A stretch of 42,500 nt of DNA from Paulinella micropora (GCA_019918135.1 WBZZ01005232.1:130001-172500), one strand, 5' to 3'. Counted from the first letter of the stretch, positions 9,303 through 20,444 are shown. The notes: generated by a model from the letters alone, not told the origin. A program made the numbers and translations.

Positions 9303-10040
9303 CTACACATGCATCCTCCAAAAACTGGTTTTCTTTGGGACCACCATACGTCGGCGGTATTCTTCCCATTCTTGTAGTTTTCCCGGAGTGTGCATGCCAG
9401 AGTGCCATCGGGCTTCCGAACAGGACCAGAAGCTTGGACCGCCGAACCCCGCCCAAACGCTTTGACAGCTTCCAGTACGTGGCCATGGTAGCGCTCCTGA
9501 AGTTGGCAGCGGTGTCATTCTGGACCCGCTTCCACGCTTGCTCCTTCTTCTCCTTGCATAACCTTCTGACCGCCTTCCTCGCTTCTTTATATCTTTGCCA
9601 GGCCTCTCGGTTGGCCTCATTCCTTCGCCAGAGGCCGTATGCCTCTCTCCGTCGCGCAATCGCTTCCCTAAGACTCTCATCAAACCATGCATTAGTAAAC
9701 CCTGGCCTATTATCACCCGAACTCCCAAGACCTTCACGGCTGCGCCCGTGAAAGCTCGGACCACTAAGCTAGCGACCCTATCTACCTCCTGCTGAAGCTC
9801 ATCCGGGTCCTCCACTGCTGATAAATCTGGGAGGCCATCTGGCAACAGCCCCGATATACCAGCTGCAAAGGTCTCGTCGTACTTCAACCTAAGCTTAGAC
9901 AGCTCACTCTCCTTACCCTCAACTACCCTGCCTATCAAGCGCTCTGCCTTGAATGCTTTGTACCTCTTTACCTGCTTTTTGGGGGGTGGCTGTCCCCCCC
10001 CAGACCAGTTCCGCCCACACAGCTTTGTGGTCGGTATCAA
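9303..10040 (-). pseudogene. LINE A linker between endonuclease and RT
   Basis: The first ~95 residues (KRYKAFKAERLIGRVVEGKE, then FTGAAVKVLGVR) match the linker of LINE B. After about 9700 the frame diverges into nonsense while the LINE-like sequence continues in another frame (KLSKRLGGVRRSK at about 9420-9480). This is the most damaged part of the copy. Confidence 0.6.
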
Positions 10041-10728
10041 GATCTACCTCGTCGACGCCGAAGCTTGCCTCCTCCGCCAGCTCGGAAGAGACGCAGATGT
10101 AATCCAGTAGATGCCTTCGTCCACCTACATTTTCCTGCCTAGACCACCAATATTTGTCCCCCCGTGGTTGCAAAAACCCACTGAGATTGCGCAACCCCGT
10201 GGCAACAAGCATCGCAGCCAGCAACTCACCATTCTCACTCCTAACCCCTCTACCCCTCCCATCTATCTCGCCAAAGAGGCCCACCACTCCCTCCTCCCGC
10301 GCTATTCTGGCGGGCCCCAGCTTAGCATTAGCATCACCAACCGTAACCACATGACCTTTGGTGGCGAAGTAGGAGACGGCCGCCTGCCACGCCTCATAGG
10401 CTGCAATAGATTCCTCTCGTTGATTTTCTTGGGGGAAGTAGCCGTTGCCGACGAACACATCCGACGCCGTCGCGCTCCCAGACGACAGCCTCACCCACAA
10501 TTGCTGTGGGTGTGGAACAGGCGCCTGTACAATGGTAGCGCACGGTGCCAGATAGTTGGCCACCAACGTCAAGACTCCCCCAAGAGACGCGAGCCCGCAC
10601 CAGTTGCAGCCGCTTTGCCGAGGACTGCGAAGCCGTCGACTTGGAGCTTCTCCACCTTCTGCGACGATAGGTTGTGCTCCTGGACTCCGACGATCACCCA
10701 GCCTCGCTCCTTGTAGTGCTCCGGCCAT
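9919..10728 (-). pseudogene. LINE A apurinic-type (EEP) endonuclease
   Basis: Carries the exonuclease-endonuclease-phosphatase motifs VTVGDANAKLG (D-x-N), RNLSGF, HLLDYICVS and DLDTDHKAVWAEL (the D-H pair). In LINEs this domain nicks the target DNA to prime reverse transcription. The N-terminal Asn/Glu motifs (HNWQGK, VQEH) are in the neighbouring frame 10569-11666, so a frameshift splits the domain near 10600. Confidence 0.8.
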
Positions 10729-11666
10729 TCCCCAAAGCCTGGGCTATCCGCACCCACTTTGCCTTGCCAATTATGTGAGGCCACCCTCAGTGGGAAGCCT
10801 TTCACAAATTGGGAAGAACGAAGCTGATGCCGATGCCTGCGCTTCGGTTGAGCCCGCCTGGAGCCCTCCGCCACCCTCCACGGCCCATCCTGCACCCTCC
10901 GCCCCAGCTCCTCCAGCTCCCGCATCCCGCCCCACTCCGCCAAGGGAGATTCACCGCTTGAGGCTTCGCCCTGGGGCTCGTCGACTTCCACGTCGAGCAC
11001 CCAGTAGCCAAACCCCTGCTTGCGAAGCTCCCTCTGCATCTCTACATACTGGGCACCCCCCCGTGCAGCCCGCTGCTTCTCTCTTTCCCGGAAAGTCCTA
11101 CCCGTCGCAACGTGAACCTTTCCCGTGAAGAACTTACGCTCCCGCAGCAGCCGCACCATCTTCTCCGCCTCCTCACAAGACGCACATTTAATCCGCAAAT
11201 GTCGCCCACTACCTCTGCCCGCGAATTCCACCTCGACTTCCCCGAGACCGAGAATTCGGAGCTCTCGCGCCATGACCACTGTCTGAGAGACATGCGATAG
11301 CCCCCATACTATGCAACATCTCTTATCCAGCTCATTTCGTACCTTCCTCCGCCACCTCCTCGGTGGCGGTACCGCTTGCCACACGCCGTGACCAGACCTT
11401 TCCGGACGTGACTTCTCTTCCGAGGTTGGGGAGGGTGATCGAGATGCAGCAGGATTGCTGGCTCTACGTGATTCAGGTTGCCCGTCAGGTACGCGAGCAC
11501 TCGACCACCCCACCCCGGCCGAGTAGCCATCACCACCCGCAGGCGCACTCCCACGGGGAACGTCTAAACCTGAAGGATTACCGCCTTGACCCATAGGGCC
11601 AGCACTAGCGGCCGCGCTCTTCGCATAAGAACCTGACATAAGTGGTATGGGACCCCGGTGCCGCAT
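10569..11666 (-). pseudogene. LINE A N-terminal RRM-like region and start of the endonuclease
   Basis: Begins at the 5' end of the LINE A coding part (MRHRGPIPLMSGSYAKSA; the MSG at residue 10 aligns best with LINE B). CCIVWGLSHVSQ and RHLRIKCASCEEAEK look like the strands of an RRM-like, L1-ORF1-type nucleic-acid-binding fold, followed by a basic linker and the endonuclease start ASHNWQGKVG, then IVGVQEHNL. It breaks near 10600. Confidence 0.7.
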
Positions 11667-12345
11667 TGATCGAGTTGTAAACTCGATAAATGAGGACCCA
11701 GGTGGGGTTATTTAAAGCTCAACCCTTAAAAAGCATACTGTACGTATGTATAGGAATACACACAAACACTCACCTGCATCCGTAACCAGGCACGAGGCAG
11801 GACCCGCTGTGCATCATCGAGGTAGGTGTCGTGGCAAACCACCCTGCGTCCGATAAACGCTGCAAGTGAGTCATCTACCGAGAGCACAGAGTGACAGGCC
11901 CGTGCACGTGTACCCACCACCCCATAACCCTCCGCCAGAGCAACCCCATTGCATCCGCAGGATGAGCACGAAGAGTGCTGAGAGAGAGGGTGAGCCAGGA
12001 GCCCCGCTCCGGTCCGTCGTTACTTTGGTCATTTAGTCGTTTCAAGGCTTGTGGTAAGGTGTAGGGCCTCTCGCCTTCGTACAAACTCCGACCGACAGTA
12101 GTTTGATTGACCATCCTTCGCGGTGACCCTCTGAACACAACCCCTCCCCCAGTGCCCACCCCTTGTGATTCCAGAGGCCACCCCGAGCCAAGAGCCATGA
12201 GTATGATGAGCAACTCACATGAGTTACTCTCAGTAATTGGGACCCGTCTCATAAATCAATGGAACGCTTATCGTGCGCCCCTCATAGGCTCAGCCCGCCC
12301 ATGTGAAAGCTAGGCCTCGCCCAAAGCAGAGCAAAGCAAAGCAAC

Positions 12346-12437
<92 letters not shown>
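12346..12437 (+). repeat. poly(A) followed by (GA)n
   Basis: About 40 A then about 25 GA units; on the LINE strand it reads (CT)n(T)n. It sits between the two 5' repeat blocks and could mark an old junction between tandem or nested copies. Confidence 0.95.
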
Positions 12438-12444
<7 letters not shown>

Positions 12445-12763
12445 AGCAAGGCCGCCGTGGCTCGCCCGCAATCCAGCTGGGTGCACCTCGTCACAACCAC
12501 TATCGGCGTGAGCTCATAGCTGTGTGCGACATAGGTACAAGAGCAAGAGGAGAAACAGTGTGCCAGCGTGGATGTGTGGGTGAGGCAGTGCGGTGAGGCA
12601 AAGCAGCGATGCCAGTCGAATCCCTGGAGACGGAACCTAGCATCAAAAACATCGTATAAGTCTACCCCAGGCCTCCATCCACCGAGTGGTGAGCTCGATA
12701 AAAGAAGACCCGAGTGGGGTTATTTAAAGCTCAACCCTTAAAAAAGCATAAACATGTACGCCG

Positions 12764-12906
12764 CCAGGAACCCAACAACAATAACATAGCAGCCAGGAAC
12801 CCAACAACAATAACATAGCAGCCAGGAACCCAACAACAATAACATAGCAGCCAGGAACCCAACAACAATAACATAGCAGCCAGGAACCCAACAACAATAA
12901 CATAGC
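12764..12906 (+). repeat. minisatellite, 29-bp unit, about 5 copies
   Basis: Five nearly identical units starting CCAGGAACCCAACAACAATA; the last is cut short. Located inside the second 5' block of LINE A. Confidence 0.95.
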
Positions 12907-13524
12907 TTCCGTAACCAGCCTTCAGGAACCCGCCTCAGTTACCCGCCCCCGTAACCAGGCCAGAGACGTGACGTACTATGCATCATTGAGGTGTCGTGGC
13001 AAGCCACCCTGCGTCCGATAGAAGCTACAAAAGAGTCATCTACCGAGAACACTAAGTGACAGGCCCGGTCACATGCACCCAACACGTCCCGACCCTCCGC
13101 CAGAGCATCCCCATGGCATCCGCAAAGTGAGCACGAGGGGTTCTGGGAGAGAGGGTGAGTCAGGAGCCCCGCGTCCAGGCAGTCGCTACTGTGGCAGTTG
13201 AGTGATTTCAAGGCTTGTGGAAATGTGTGGAGCCTGTCGCCTTCATACCCACTCATACCGACAGTAGTTTAGTTAACCAACCTGTCCAGTGACCCACTGA
13301 GCCCAACCCCCTCCCTCAGATAACCCCCACCCCCGCACCCCGAGTGATACCAGAGGCCACCCCGAGCCAAGAGCCGTGAGCGTGGTGAGAGAGCTTCTCT
13401 CAGTAAAAGTTTCCGTCTCATGAATCAGTGGAGCACTGATGATGTACCCCTCTATAACAAGCTGCCAACGGCCCCAACCCCGCCGTGTGGCGGTGACACC
13501 CAACCATGTATTGGTGCCCCCCAA

Positions 13525-13605
13525 ATAATAATAATAATAATAATAATAAATAATAATAATAATAAATAATAATAATAATAATAATAAATAATAATAATAA
13601 TAATA
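13525..13605 (-). repeat. (TTA)n tail of LINE B with TTTA interruptions
   Basis: AAT repeats interrupted three times by AAATAAT, joining the 5' end of LINE A (13522) to the 3' end of LINE B (13606). Confidence 0.9.
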
Positions 13606-13617
13606 GGCTTCCTCAGA

Positions 13618-14214
13618 CTATAGCATCAGATCCAGATCCTGGACATGTGCCTCCATTGGGTCACCGGGGTCAGCCGATCCCAACGCATTGTCAGAACACC
13701 AAACAGACATAGCAGCAACAGCAACAGCAGGGGCAGATGGGGGCTGTGAAGTGCATGAAGAGCTAGATGCGAGGGTGTTAGCTGAAGAGAAGAACTCCGA
13801 GACACTACGCTGCGCTCCCGAACCCCTCTCTCTAGCCAGGACGTCCACTCTGCGCGGACGGCCGCGCCGCGCAACATCAACGTCACTTGGGGGAGAGGGT
13901 GGGACAGAAGCTGATGGAACCTCAGTGAGGTCAATCACCTCCTCGCCCCCATCCTCCACCCCAAGCTCCTCCCTTTTACCCTCCCTAGCAGACCAACACT
14001 CAGACACATATGATCCAAACAACACATCCAACTTTGGAGGGGGACGCAACGCTGTAACCCCTAACAACGCAGCAAGCCTAAAGTTACTGCGGAAGCGCGA
14101 CTTCCCCTGAAAAAACTTACAAAACAATCGTGATTGATCCACAGGCGACATATCATCCCAACCCTGCCGCACAGAGCCCTCCCGCTCCCGCCCAAGCAAC
14201 ACATCCTCCACCAC
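13618..14214 (-). pseudogene. LINE B C-terminal extension with SIM-like and PCNA-box-like motifs (frameshifted)
   Basis: Continuation of the 1500-residue polyprotein in another frame; LINE A keeps the equivalent residues in one frame with its RT. Features in order: an acidic stretch, EEVIDLTEV (VIDLT codons at 13924-13938), the basic RRGRPRRVDVLARE, then QRSVSEFFSSAN (QRSVSEFF at 13789-13812), a Ser-rich stretch, and MEAHV encoded by the 3' core. VIDLT after acidic residues fits a SUMO-interacting motif; QxxVxxFF fits a PIP box. Both occur at corresponding places in LINE A. Confidence 0.75.
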
Positions 14215-14225
14215 AACCTCACCGC

Positions 14226-17200
14226 CTACGACCTCACCACCCTCCTCACTCCCTCCATCCCCCTCAGCACCCCCACAGCCATGCCACCGAGCCTCTGCAT
14301 ACTCAGCAACAGCTGCTTACGTCTCCTCTCATGCATGGGGCAATCCCATAAGAAGTGCGCAAGGGACTCATTGACATCATCATGACAACAGAAGCAGCGA
14401 GGGGACATGCCACTGACCAACTTGCTGCGGTACAACCGAAGGCGGTTGTTGCAGCTGAGCAACCTTCTCCGAAGCAGATTATAATGCGCATCATCAAGGG
14501 CTACCCATCTTGGGAACTCCTTAGTTCCAAAGACTTGTCTTAGGATGACTCGCAGGCCATCAGTAAGATCGCTGCCTGCCTCTCGCTTGTCCCACATCAG
14601 TTGCTGCACCATCTTGACGTCCTGCTGAAGGGCCCACTTGTCCACAGTCGAACTCCAACCCTCGAGGTCCTTCTCTGAGCTATTTAGGAGCTCCTGAAGC
14701 CCTTGTTGTAGATCCATTGAGTCCCTGATAGCGCCTTCGGCCTCCGCAGTCCAGTCGGATTTGACTTGAGATGCGATGACAGGAAATCGCTTCTCCGGTA
14801 GAACACGCAGCCGTCCATAGAACTTCAGTTGCGCCGCCCGCCGCAAACGCTCCGCACTCAAAGAGCGCGCCAGAAAGAGTGTAATCCACTTGCTTGTCTT
14901 AGGGCTGATGCCGAGAATCATCCTCATGGGGCGCAGCATTGCTGCCTCCAGCTTGGTGAGCTGCGATACGGGGGCACGCCAGACATCGAAGGCGTACTTC
15001 AGCTTGGCCCCCACAAGTTGATTCCAGCACATGAGACGATACCTAGCTTGTATCTCACCTGCACACCACAAAGAGTACCAACCTGCGGTGGCGACTTCAG
15101 TGACACGCGTAGCCCGCAGGGCCTGCTCCTTCCACTTCAGGTCGTCGGTGATAACCACTCCCAGGTACTTGTACTGACTGGTGACACAAAGCTTCTGGCC
15201 GCGAAACCACACCACGGGCTCACCTCGCTCCCTGATACTTGGTCGTTTCGCCTTGCTCGACGTGTAAATGGGCATGATTTCCGTCTTGCCGGGCTTCAAG
15301 TTGACTTCCAGCCGGTAATCTTCCGCGAACTTGGCCACAACATTGACCATCTTCTGGAGCTCGGTGCGACTGTGAGCGATGAGGGCCACGTCGTCCGCGT
15401 ATAGAAGTGCCTTGATGTCGTTCAGCCGCTTCACATCCGTGATCTTGAGGGCACTCGCCAGCCGATCACACAGCTCATCCATAAAGACGTTGAAGAGTGT
15501 GGGAGAGAGAGGGGACCCCTGTTGGACGCCTACACCCTCCAGTACTTCGGGGGTGAGTGCTCCATCAACTAGCACTTGCGACGAAGTCTGCTCGTAGCAC
15601 CTGCGTAGCGTGCGCCAGAACTTGCCCCTTACACCCAGCTTCCAGAGCCTCTCAAATAGGCCATCTCTCCAAACAGACGGGAAAGCCTTGCGTAGATCGA
15701 CGAACAGGACATACGACTCCCGCTTCTGCTGCTGACGCCCCTTCAACCTCTGCCAAAGGGTAAAGACCTGATCCGTAGTGCGACGCCCCGGGCGGAAGCC
15801 TCCCTGCTCTGGACGTAGCTTATCCGGGCCATCCACGAAGAGCGTTAGACGAGTAGCTAATAAGGACAGATACAGCTTACCAAGGCAACTAATAATCGAG
15901 ATATCCCTCCAGTTGTCAGGATCCGTAGGATCCCCACCCTTGGGGATATTGACGATGATTCCCTTGCCCCAAGCTTTTGGAGTCCTCTCGGCTTCTCGAA
16001 TCCAGTTGAAGTACTGCGTTAAGTAGCCATTGATGTAGGCGCCGCCATACTTGAGCATCTCGTTCTTCACTTTGTCCTCGCCACAAGCTTTGTGGTTATT
16101 CAGGGCACGTTGCCTTGCAAGGACCTCCTCTTGCGTGAACGGCTTGTCCAGCTCTTCGCAAGTGTCTTCACCTACTTCGTGCTCCTTCATAGCCCGGGCC
16201 ACCTCATCTCTGAAGCGATCGTTCCAGTGGAACTGCCGCTTAGCTTCGGCTTCCTCCCACTCCAGCGAGCCTGCTTCTGCACAGCACTCCACCACAACAG
16301 CCGCACTTGCCGGATTTTCCCGTGGCTTCACCGAATTTTTCCGAAATTCCTCCCACCGAGCGACCTTTTCCGGCAGCGTACACGCCAGTGAGCCATCCTC
16401 CCTTTGCACCGGCGCGGAGACCTTCGTTCTGCGTGCCCCGCCAAGCCGCTTCGCGAGTAGCCAAAAGCGCTTTGAGGATTGCTCGCGTTGACATTTGACC
16501 GCTTCTTCCTGCACTTGCTTGAAGGAGGCGGACTTCTTGGCCCGAGTTGCCTTCCGAATTTGCTTGCGGAGCCGTAGCCAATTCAGACGGGCTTCCGCAT
16601 TCGATTCATCCCTCCTGTATGCTGCGTAGGCCTCCCGGCGCTGCTGAATGAGCTCCTTTAGCTCCCCGTCGAACCAATTGTTGGTGAAACGGGGTCGTAT
16701 ACATCTGGAGCCAAGGACCCGGTGCGCCGCCATTCGGAAGGACTGCGCCACTCGCTCGGTGACGTCATCTACCACCCGTTGGCTGTCGGCACCACCCGAT
16801 AGGTCAAGCTCAGGCAGCTGATGCACTCCAAGCTTCTGTAGGCAATGCTGGAATACGTCATCGAACTTGTCGCGTAGATAATCCAGCGCTTGCTTCGCAG
16901 CGTGATCATTACCCGAGACACCAGCACCAATAAGCTTATCAACACGAAAGGACCTGTAAGGTTTCGCAGCCCGCTTTGGCCGGCGCTGGCCGCTCCACGT
17001 CAGTTCGGCCCATACTGCCTTGTGGTCCGTATCAAGATCATCTTCGCATACTCCGAACTTTGCTCCAGATGCCAAGCCAGGCGACGCGCAGATGTAATCG
17101 AGGAGGTGCTTGCCTGTGCCCATGCCGCGCTGCTCACGCCGGGACCACCAGTAGGACCCTTCCACTGGGCACGAGAAGCCGCTCAGATTTCGCAGGCCCG

Positions 17201-18728
17201 TAGCGACGAGGACAGCCGCGAGTCTCTTGCCGTTCTCCGAACGTACCGGTGCTCCCTTATCATCGACCTCCCCGTGCTGACCGACGATGCCCTCCTCTTT
17301 TCGGCTGCATGCCGGCCCGAGCTTCGCGTTGGCATCCGCCACCGTGACCACAAGACCTTTGGCTCCAAAAAAAGCTATAGCTGCCTGCCAGGCCGCATAC
17401 GCCTCTGACGACTCTTCTTCCTGCGTTTCCTGGGGAAAGTAGCCGTTGCCCACATAGATATCCTGAGCGCCGGTAACACCCGAGGCGATACGCAGCCACA
17501 CTTGCTGCCGGTGGTCGACGGGGGCTGACACCAGGTTGCAATACGGACCAAGGAAGTTAGCCACCGCGAATAGAACCCCACCCTTGCAGCGATTTTTCTC
17601 GCTGACCTCCGCAGGTTTTCCAAAAATCCGGAATCCATCCAGGCTGCATTTGGAAAGTTGCTTCTTGCCCATGCGGTGCTCCTGAGCCCCGATGACTAGC
17701 CAGCCCTCGTGCTTGTAGAATGATGCCCATTCCGCCGTGCCTACGTTGTCGTATCCCGTTTTACCCTGCCAGTTGTGACTCGCGACGAGTAGCTTGAAGC
17801 CGGTATCGAACTGCTTGGAGCGGTGCTTCTTGGCTCGTTTCCGGACCCGACGGCCGCGCTTGGCTTCCGCCCTCGTGCTGCCCCCCTCTGCAGGTGCTTG
17901 CGCAGGTTGGTCCCCCACTGCACTGGCCGCCGAATGCAGGGGCACCACATGCACATCAGCACACTCAGACACACACTTAGGTGCATCGGCAGCCAATTCC
18001 GAAGACACCACCTGCACATCATCGACACATTCTTCATGCAGAGGCAAGACGCGATATCCCGTCGCAGCTTCCTCCTTCCGGACCGCCGCTTCCCCACGCA
18101 GATGGATGCGAATAAGCCTTCGGACACGTTCCCTGTCCCTGAACCTGCGCCCAAGGGCCACATTGACCCCTCTGCCGAAGAATTTGAGATGTTTGAGTTG
18201 CTGCAACGCCGTCTGCCTGCTGTCATCGTCCTCGTAGACCAGCTCCAGGTGACGAGACATTCGCTGGCCTTGCCACTCCATTACCGGGACCACCAGACCA
18301 AGACCGCTCATTTTGGAGGCGATCTCCTGTAGATTGGCGCGTTCTGAGAGCCCCCAGACAATCAGATTACGCCCGTCCTTGTCGTACCGATCTACCCGCC
18401 GGTACCGTCGAGGCGGCGGTGCCATCTGCCATATAGCGCCGCTCGCCTTATGTTGAAGCGCCGACCCGTGTGCCAGGTTTGGGGAGGAAGGATGAGGCGC
18501 AGCTAAGATAGCCTCTCCACGTGGTTCAGGAATTCCGTCATATACGCGAGCCCTCATCCTCCCATCCTGGGACATCGGGCCAGAGCCCGTCGAAGAGGCA
18601 TTCCCACGGGGATTGTCCAGGTCTTCGGCGATTCTACCTTGTCCCATAAGGGCCACAGTGGTAGCTCCGTGCTTCGCGTATTTGTAATCCATTGAGAGTA
18701 GTAGACGGCCAATGTCGCTGGCCATCAC
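14226..18728 (-). CDS. LINE B polyprotein: RRM-like domain, EEP endonuclease, reverse transcriptase
   Basis: 1500 residues. Around 115-205 an RRM-like, L1-ORF1-type segment (RNLIVWGLSERANLQEIASK), then a basic linker. EEP endonuclease about 310-580: ASHNWQGK, GAQEHRM, VTVADANAKLG, HLLDYICAS, DLDTDHKAVW; all expected catalytic positions are present. RT about 890-1200: NIPKGGDPTDPDNW, RPEQGGFRPGRRTTDQVF, LFVDLRKAFPSVWR, GVQQGSPLSPTLFNVFMDEL, LLYADDVALIAHS (YADD near 1111). A Cys/His motif, CFCCHDDVNESLAHFLWDC, lies near 1450. It makes target-primed cDNA in the nucleus. The usual separate ORF1 protein seems fused to the N-terminus. The frame ends at 14226 by an apparent one-base indel; homology continues in 13618-14214. 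Start: M1 or M13; LINE A aligns from M13. Confidence 0.9.
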   Translation of the reverse strand: MMASDIGRLLLSMDYKYAKHGATTVALMGQGRIAEDLDNPRGNASSTGSGPMSQDGRMRARVYDGIPEPRGEAILAAPHPSSPNLAHGSALQHKASGAIWQMAPPPRRYRRVDRYDKDGRNLIVWGLSERANLQEIASKMSGLGLVVPVMEWQGQRMSRHLELVYEDDDSRQTALQQLKHLKFFGRGVNVALGRRFRDRERVRRLIRIHLRGEAAVRKEEAATGYRVLPLHEECVDDVQVVSSELAADAPKCVSECADVHVVPLHSAASAVGDQPAQAPAEGGSTRAEAKRGRRVRKRAKKHRSKQFDTGFKLLVASHNWQGKTGYDNVGTAEWASFYKHEGWLVIGAQEHRMGKKQLSKCSLDGFRIFGKPAEVSEKNRCKGGVLFAVANFLGPYCNLVSAPVDHRQQVWLRIASGVTGAQDIYVGNGYFPQETQEEESSEAYAAWQAAIAFFGAKGLVVTVADANAKLGPACSRKEEGIVGQHGEVDDKGAPVRSENGKRLAAVLVATGLRNLSGFSCPVEGSYWWSRREQRGMGTGKHLLDYICASPGLASGAKFGVCEDDLDTDHKAVWAELTWSGQRRPKRAAKPYRSFRVDKLIGAGVSGNDHAAKQALDYLRDKFDDVFQHCLQKLGVHQLPELDLSGGADSQRVVDDVTERVAQSFRMAAHRVLGSRCIRPRFTNNWFDGELKELIQQRREAYAAYRRDESNAEARLNWLRLRKQIRKATRAKKSASFKQVQEEAVKCQREQSSKRFWLLAKRLGGARRTKVSAPVQREDGSLACTLPEKVARWEEFRKNSVKPRENPASAAVVVECCAEAGSLEWEEAEAKRQFHWNDRFRDEVARAMKEHEVGEDTCEELDKPFTQEEVLARQRALNNHKACGEDKVKNEMLKYGGAYINGYLTQYFNWIREAERTPKAWGKGIIVNIPKGGDPTDPDNWRDISIISCLGKLYLSLLATRLTLFVDGPDKLRPEQGGFRPGRRTTDQVFTLWQRLKGRQQQKRESYVLFVDLRKAFPSVWRDGLFERLWKLGVRGKFWRTLRRCYEQTSSQVLVDGALTPEVLEGVGVQQGSPLSPTLFNVFMDELCDRLASALKITDVKRLNDIKALLYADDVALIAHSRTELQKMVNVVAKFAEDYRLEVNLKPGKTEIMPIYTSSKAKRPSIRERGEPVVWFRGQKLCVTSQYKYLGVVITDDLKWKEQALRATRVTEVATAGWYSLWCAGEIQARYRLMCWNQLVGAKLKYAFDVWRAPVSQLTKLEAAMLRPMRMILGISPKTSKWITLFLARSLSAERLRRAAQLKFYGRLRVLPEKRFPVIASQVKSDWTAEAEGAIRDSMDLQQGLQELLNSSEKDLEGWSSTVDKWALQQDVKMVQQLMWDKREAGSDLTDGLRVILRQVFGTKEFPRWVALDDAHYNLLRRRLLSCNNRLRLYRSKLVSGMSPRCFCCHDDVNESLAHFLWDCPMHERRRKQLLLSMQRLGGMAVGVLRGMEGVRRVVRS

Positions 18729-19714
18729 CGCCGCGCCTCTTTACGCCGAGGAAAGCGCCCGTCCATGCAAATAGCATCGGCGGTATCTGCAACACACACT
18801 ACACGCATTTCCGCCGGTGTCACTGGACGCTGCCGCGTCGCTTCGTGCCCTTCGGCGCCCGCCAGCACCCCCAGCGTCGCCAGAACCTGCCTCACGCACT
18901 ACACACACTCTCCATCGCATCGCCAACGCCTCTACTCTCATGCCTTATGGACTTTCAGCTGCTCCTAACAATACACATCATGAGGTACGGGTGTCCCCGA
19001 GTGGAGCCAGATCGGACGGCGTGCCGCTGAAACTCCTTCCCCCACGTGGGTATAGAAGGCGCGAACCTAGCGGTACCTATAGGGTCTTACAGACAAGTAT
19101 AGTAATCCCAGCCGAAGCTGCTCAGTTAGAAATGCAACGGTGGAGGGTGTGAATGCATGGGGCAAGGCACGGCAACGCAGCAAGGCACTGGCAAGGCATT
19201 GGGACCGACTGAAGCCCCTCTCCAACGTGCGCTCATCATGTGTTCCAGTTAGGCAACCCCGAAGAAGCGAAGATAGGGAGGAGACAAAACCCAGATAGGA
19301 TGAAGATAGGATTAACATGAAGCCGAAATGGAGCCGAGTTGGAACAGGTCAACTCGGCCCCATCTCGGCTCAATGTGAATCCTATCTTCAACCATCTCGG
19401 TACTGTTTCCTCCGAATGCTCACCTCAACAAGATCACCAAACCGGAACTGGAAGCCCCCAGGCATTTACTCGGCAGGAAATTCGGCGAAAATGGGCTAAC
19501 CAGGAAACCAGACCCAAACCAACAGCCAAGAAAAACGAGCCAACCAACAATCCAACAGACAACCCACAACCTGCCTGGCCGAACCCCTACCGAGTAAATG
19601 CCCAGTTGAGAGTTGCGCATATCCCGGTGACCGCCCTCCCCAAGCGGTCACCTTCGTGGGGAGAGGCCCAACCACCTCCTCTTCCCATGGAGTGCCATCT
19701 TGTGCACCCCTCCA

Positions 19715-19715
<1 letters not shown>
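18729..19715 (-). promoter_or_regulatory. LINE B 5' region
   Basis: No convincing gene. 18729-19000 is GC-rich, downstream leader-like sequence. It contains a large imperfect foldback (19302-19389) and a perfect 13-bp inverted pair, GGCATTTACTCGG at about 19462 and CCGAGTAAATGCC at about 19588. On the LINE strand the first bases are GGAGGGGTGCACAAGATGG, loosely similar to the start of LINE A (GGGGGGCACCAATACATGG), supporting 19715 as the true 5' end. Promoter function is inferred. Confidence 0.45.
19302..19389. repeat. 88-bp imperfect palindrome (foldback)
   Basis: The arm starting GAAGATAGGATT, then GCCGAAATGG and GCCGAGTTG, is mirrored by CAACTCGGC, CCATCTCGGC and AATCCTATCTTC: about 41-bp arms, roughly five mismatches, and a loop of only a few bases. 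As RNA it would form a long hairpin near the LINE B 5' end. Confidence 0.85.

Positions 19716-19802
<87 letters not shown>
19716..19802 (-). repeat. (TTA)n tail of SINE 1
   Basis: Perfect AAT repeats linking the 5' end of LINE B to the 3' end of SINE 1. Confidence 0.95.

Positions 19803-20444
<642 letters not shown>

Larger units (their letters stand above)
6744..13522 (-). mobile_element. LINE A, near full-length, decayed non-LTR retrotransposon
   Basis: Minus-strand element with a long 5' region (11667-13522), a polyprotein split over several frames (N-terminal RRM-like region, EEP endonuclease, RT, C-terminal Cys/His motif), a 3' core ATGGAGGCACATGTCC (about 6775-6795) and a (TTA)n tail. 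It is colinear with LINE B but clearly divergent from it. At least four frame changes (near 8800, 9200-9500, 9950 and 10600) make it inactive in cis. Its 5' end at 13522 abuts the tail of LINE B. Clade was not determined. Confidence 0.85.
11667..13522 (-). promoter_or_regulatory. LINE A 5' region with two promoter-like repeats
   Basis: No gene. Two long, diverged copies of one sequence: block 1 at about 11680-12300 and block 2 at about 12690-13480. Both contain GGGGTTATTTAAAGCTCAAC (11704 and 12716), GTCGTGGCAA, CACCCTGCGTCCGATA, GTCATCTACCGAGA and TTTCAAGGCTTGTGG in the same order. This resembles the tandem 5' monomers that drive transcription in rodent L1, though promoter activity is inferred. 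Between the blocks lie a poly(A)/(GA)n run (12346-12437) and a minisatellite (12764-12906). Confidence 0.6.
13606..19715 (-). mobile_element. LINE B, essentially full-length non-LTR retrotransposon
   Basis: Minus-strand 6.1-kb element: 5' region (18729-19715), a 1500-codon open frame (14226-18728), a C-terminal part in a second frame (13618-14214), the 3' core ATGGAGGCACATGTCC (about 13640-13656) and a (TTA)n tail. Its 5' end is taken at 19715, where it meets the tail of the first SINE. Only one frameshift is apparent, so it may be a young copy. Confidence 0.85.

Noticed and set aside
11726..12252. Minus-strand ORFs in the LINE A 5' region
   Set aside because: They lie in the duplicated 5' blocks, are not kept in the second block and match no domain.
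15379..18332. Plus-strand ORFs of 70-190 residues opposite LINE B
   Set aside because: Antisense shadows of the strongly coding minus-strand polyprotein.
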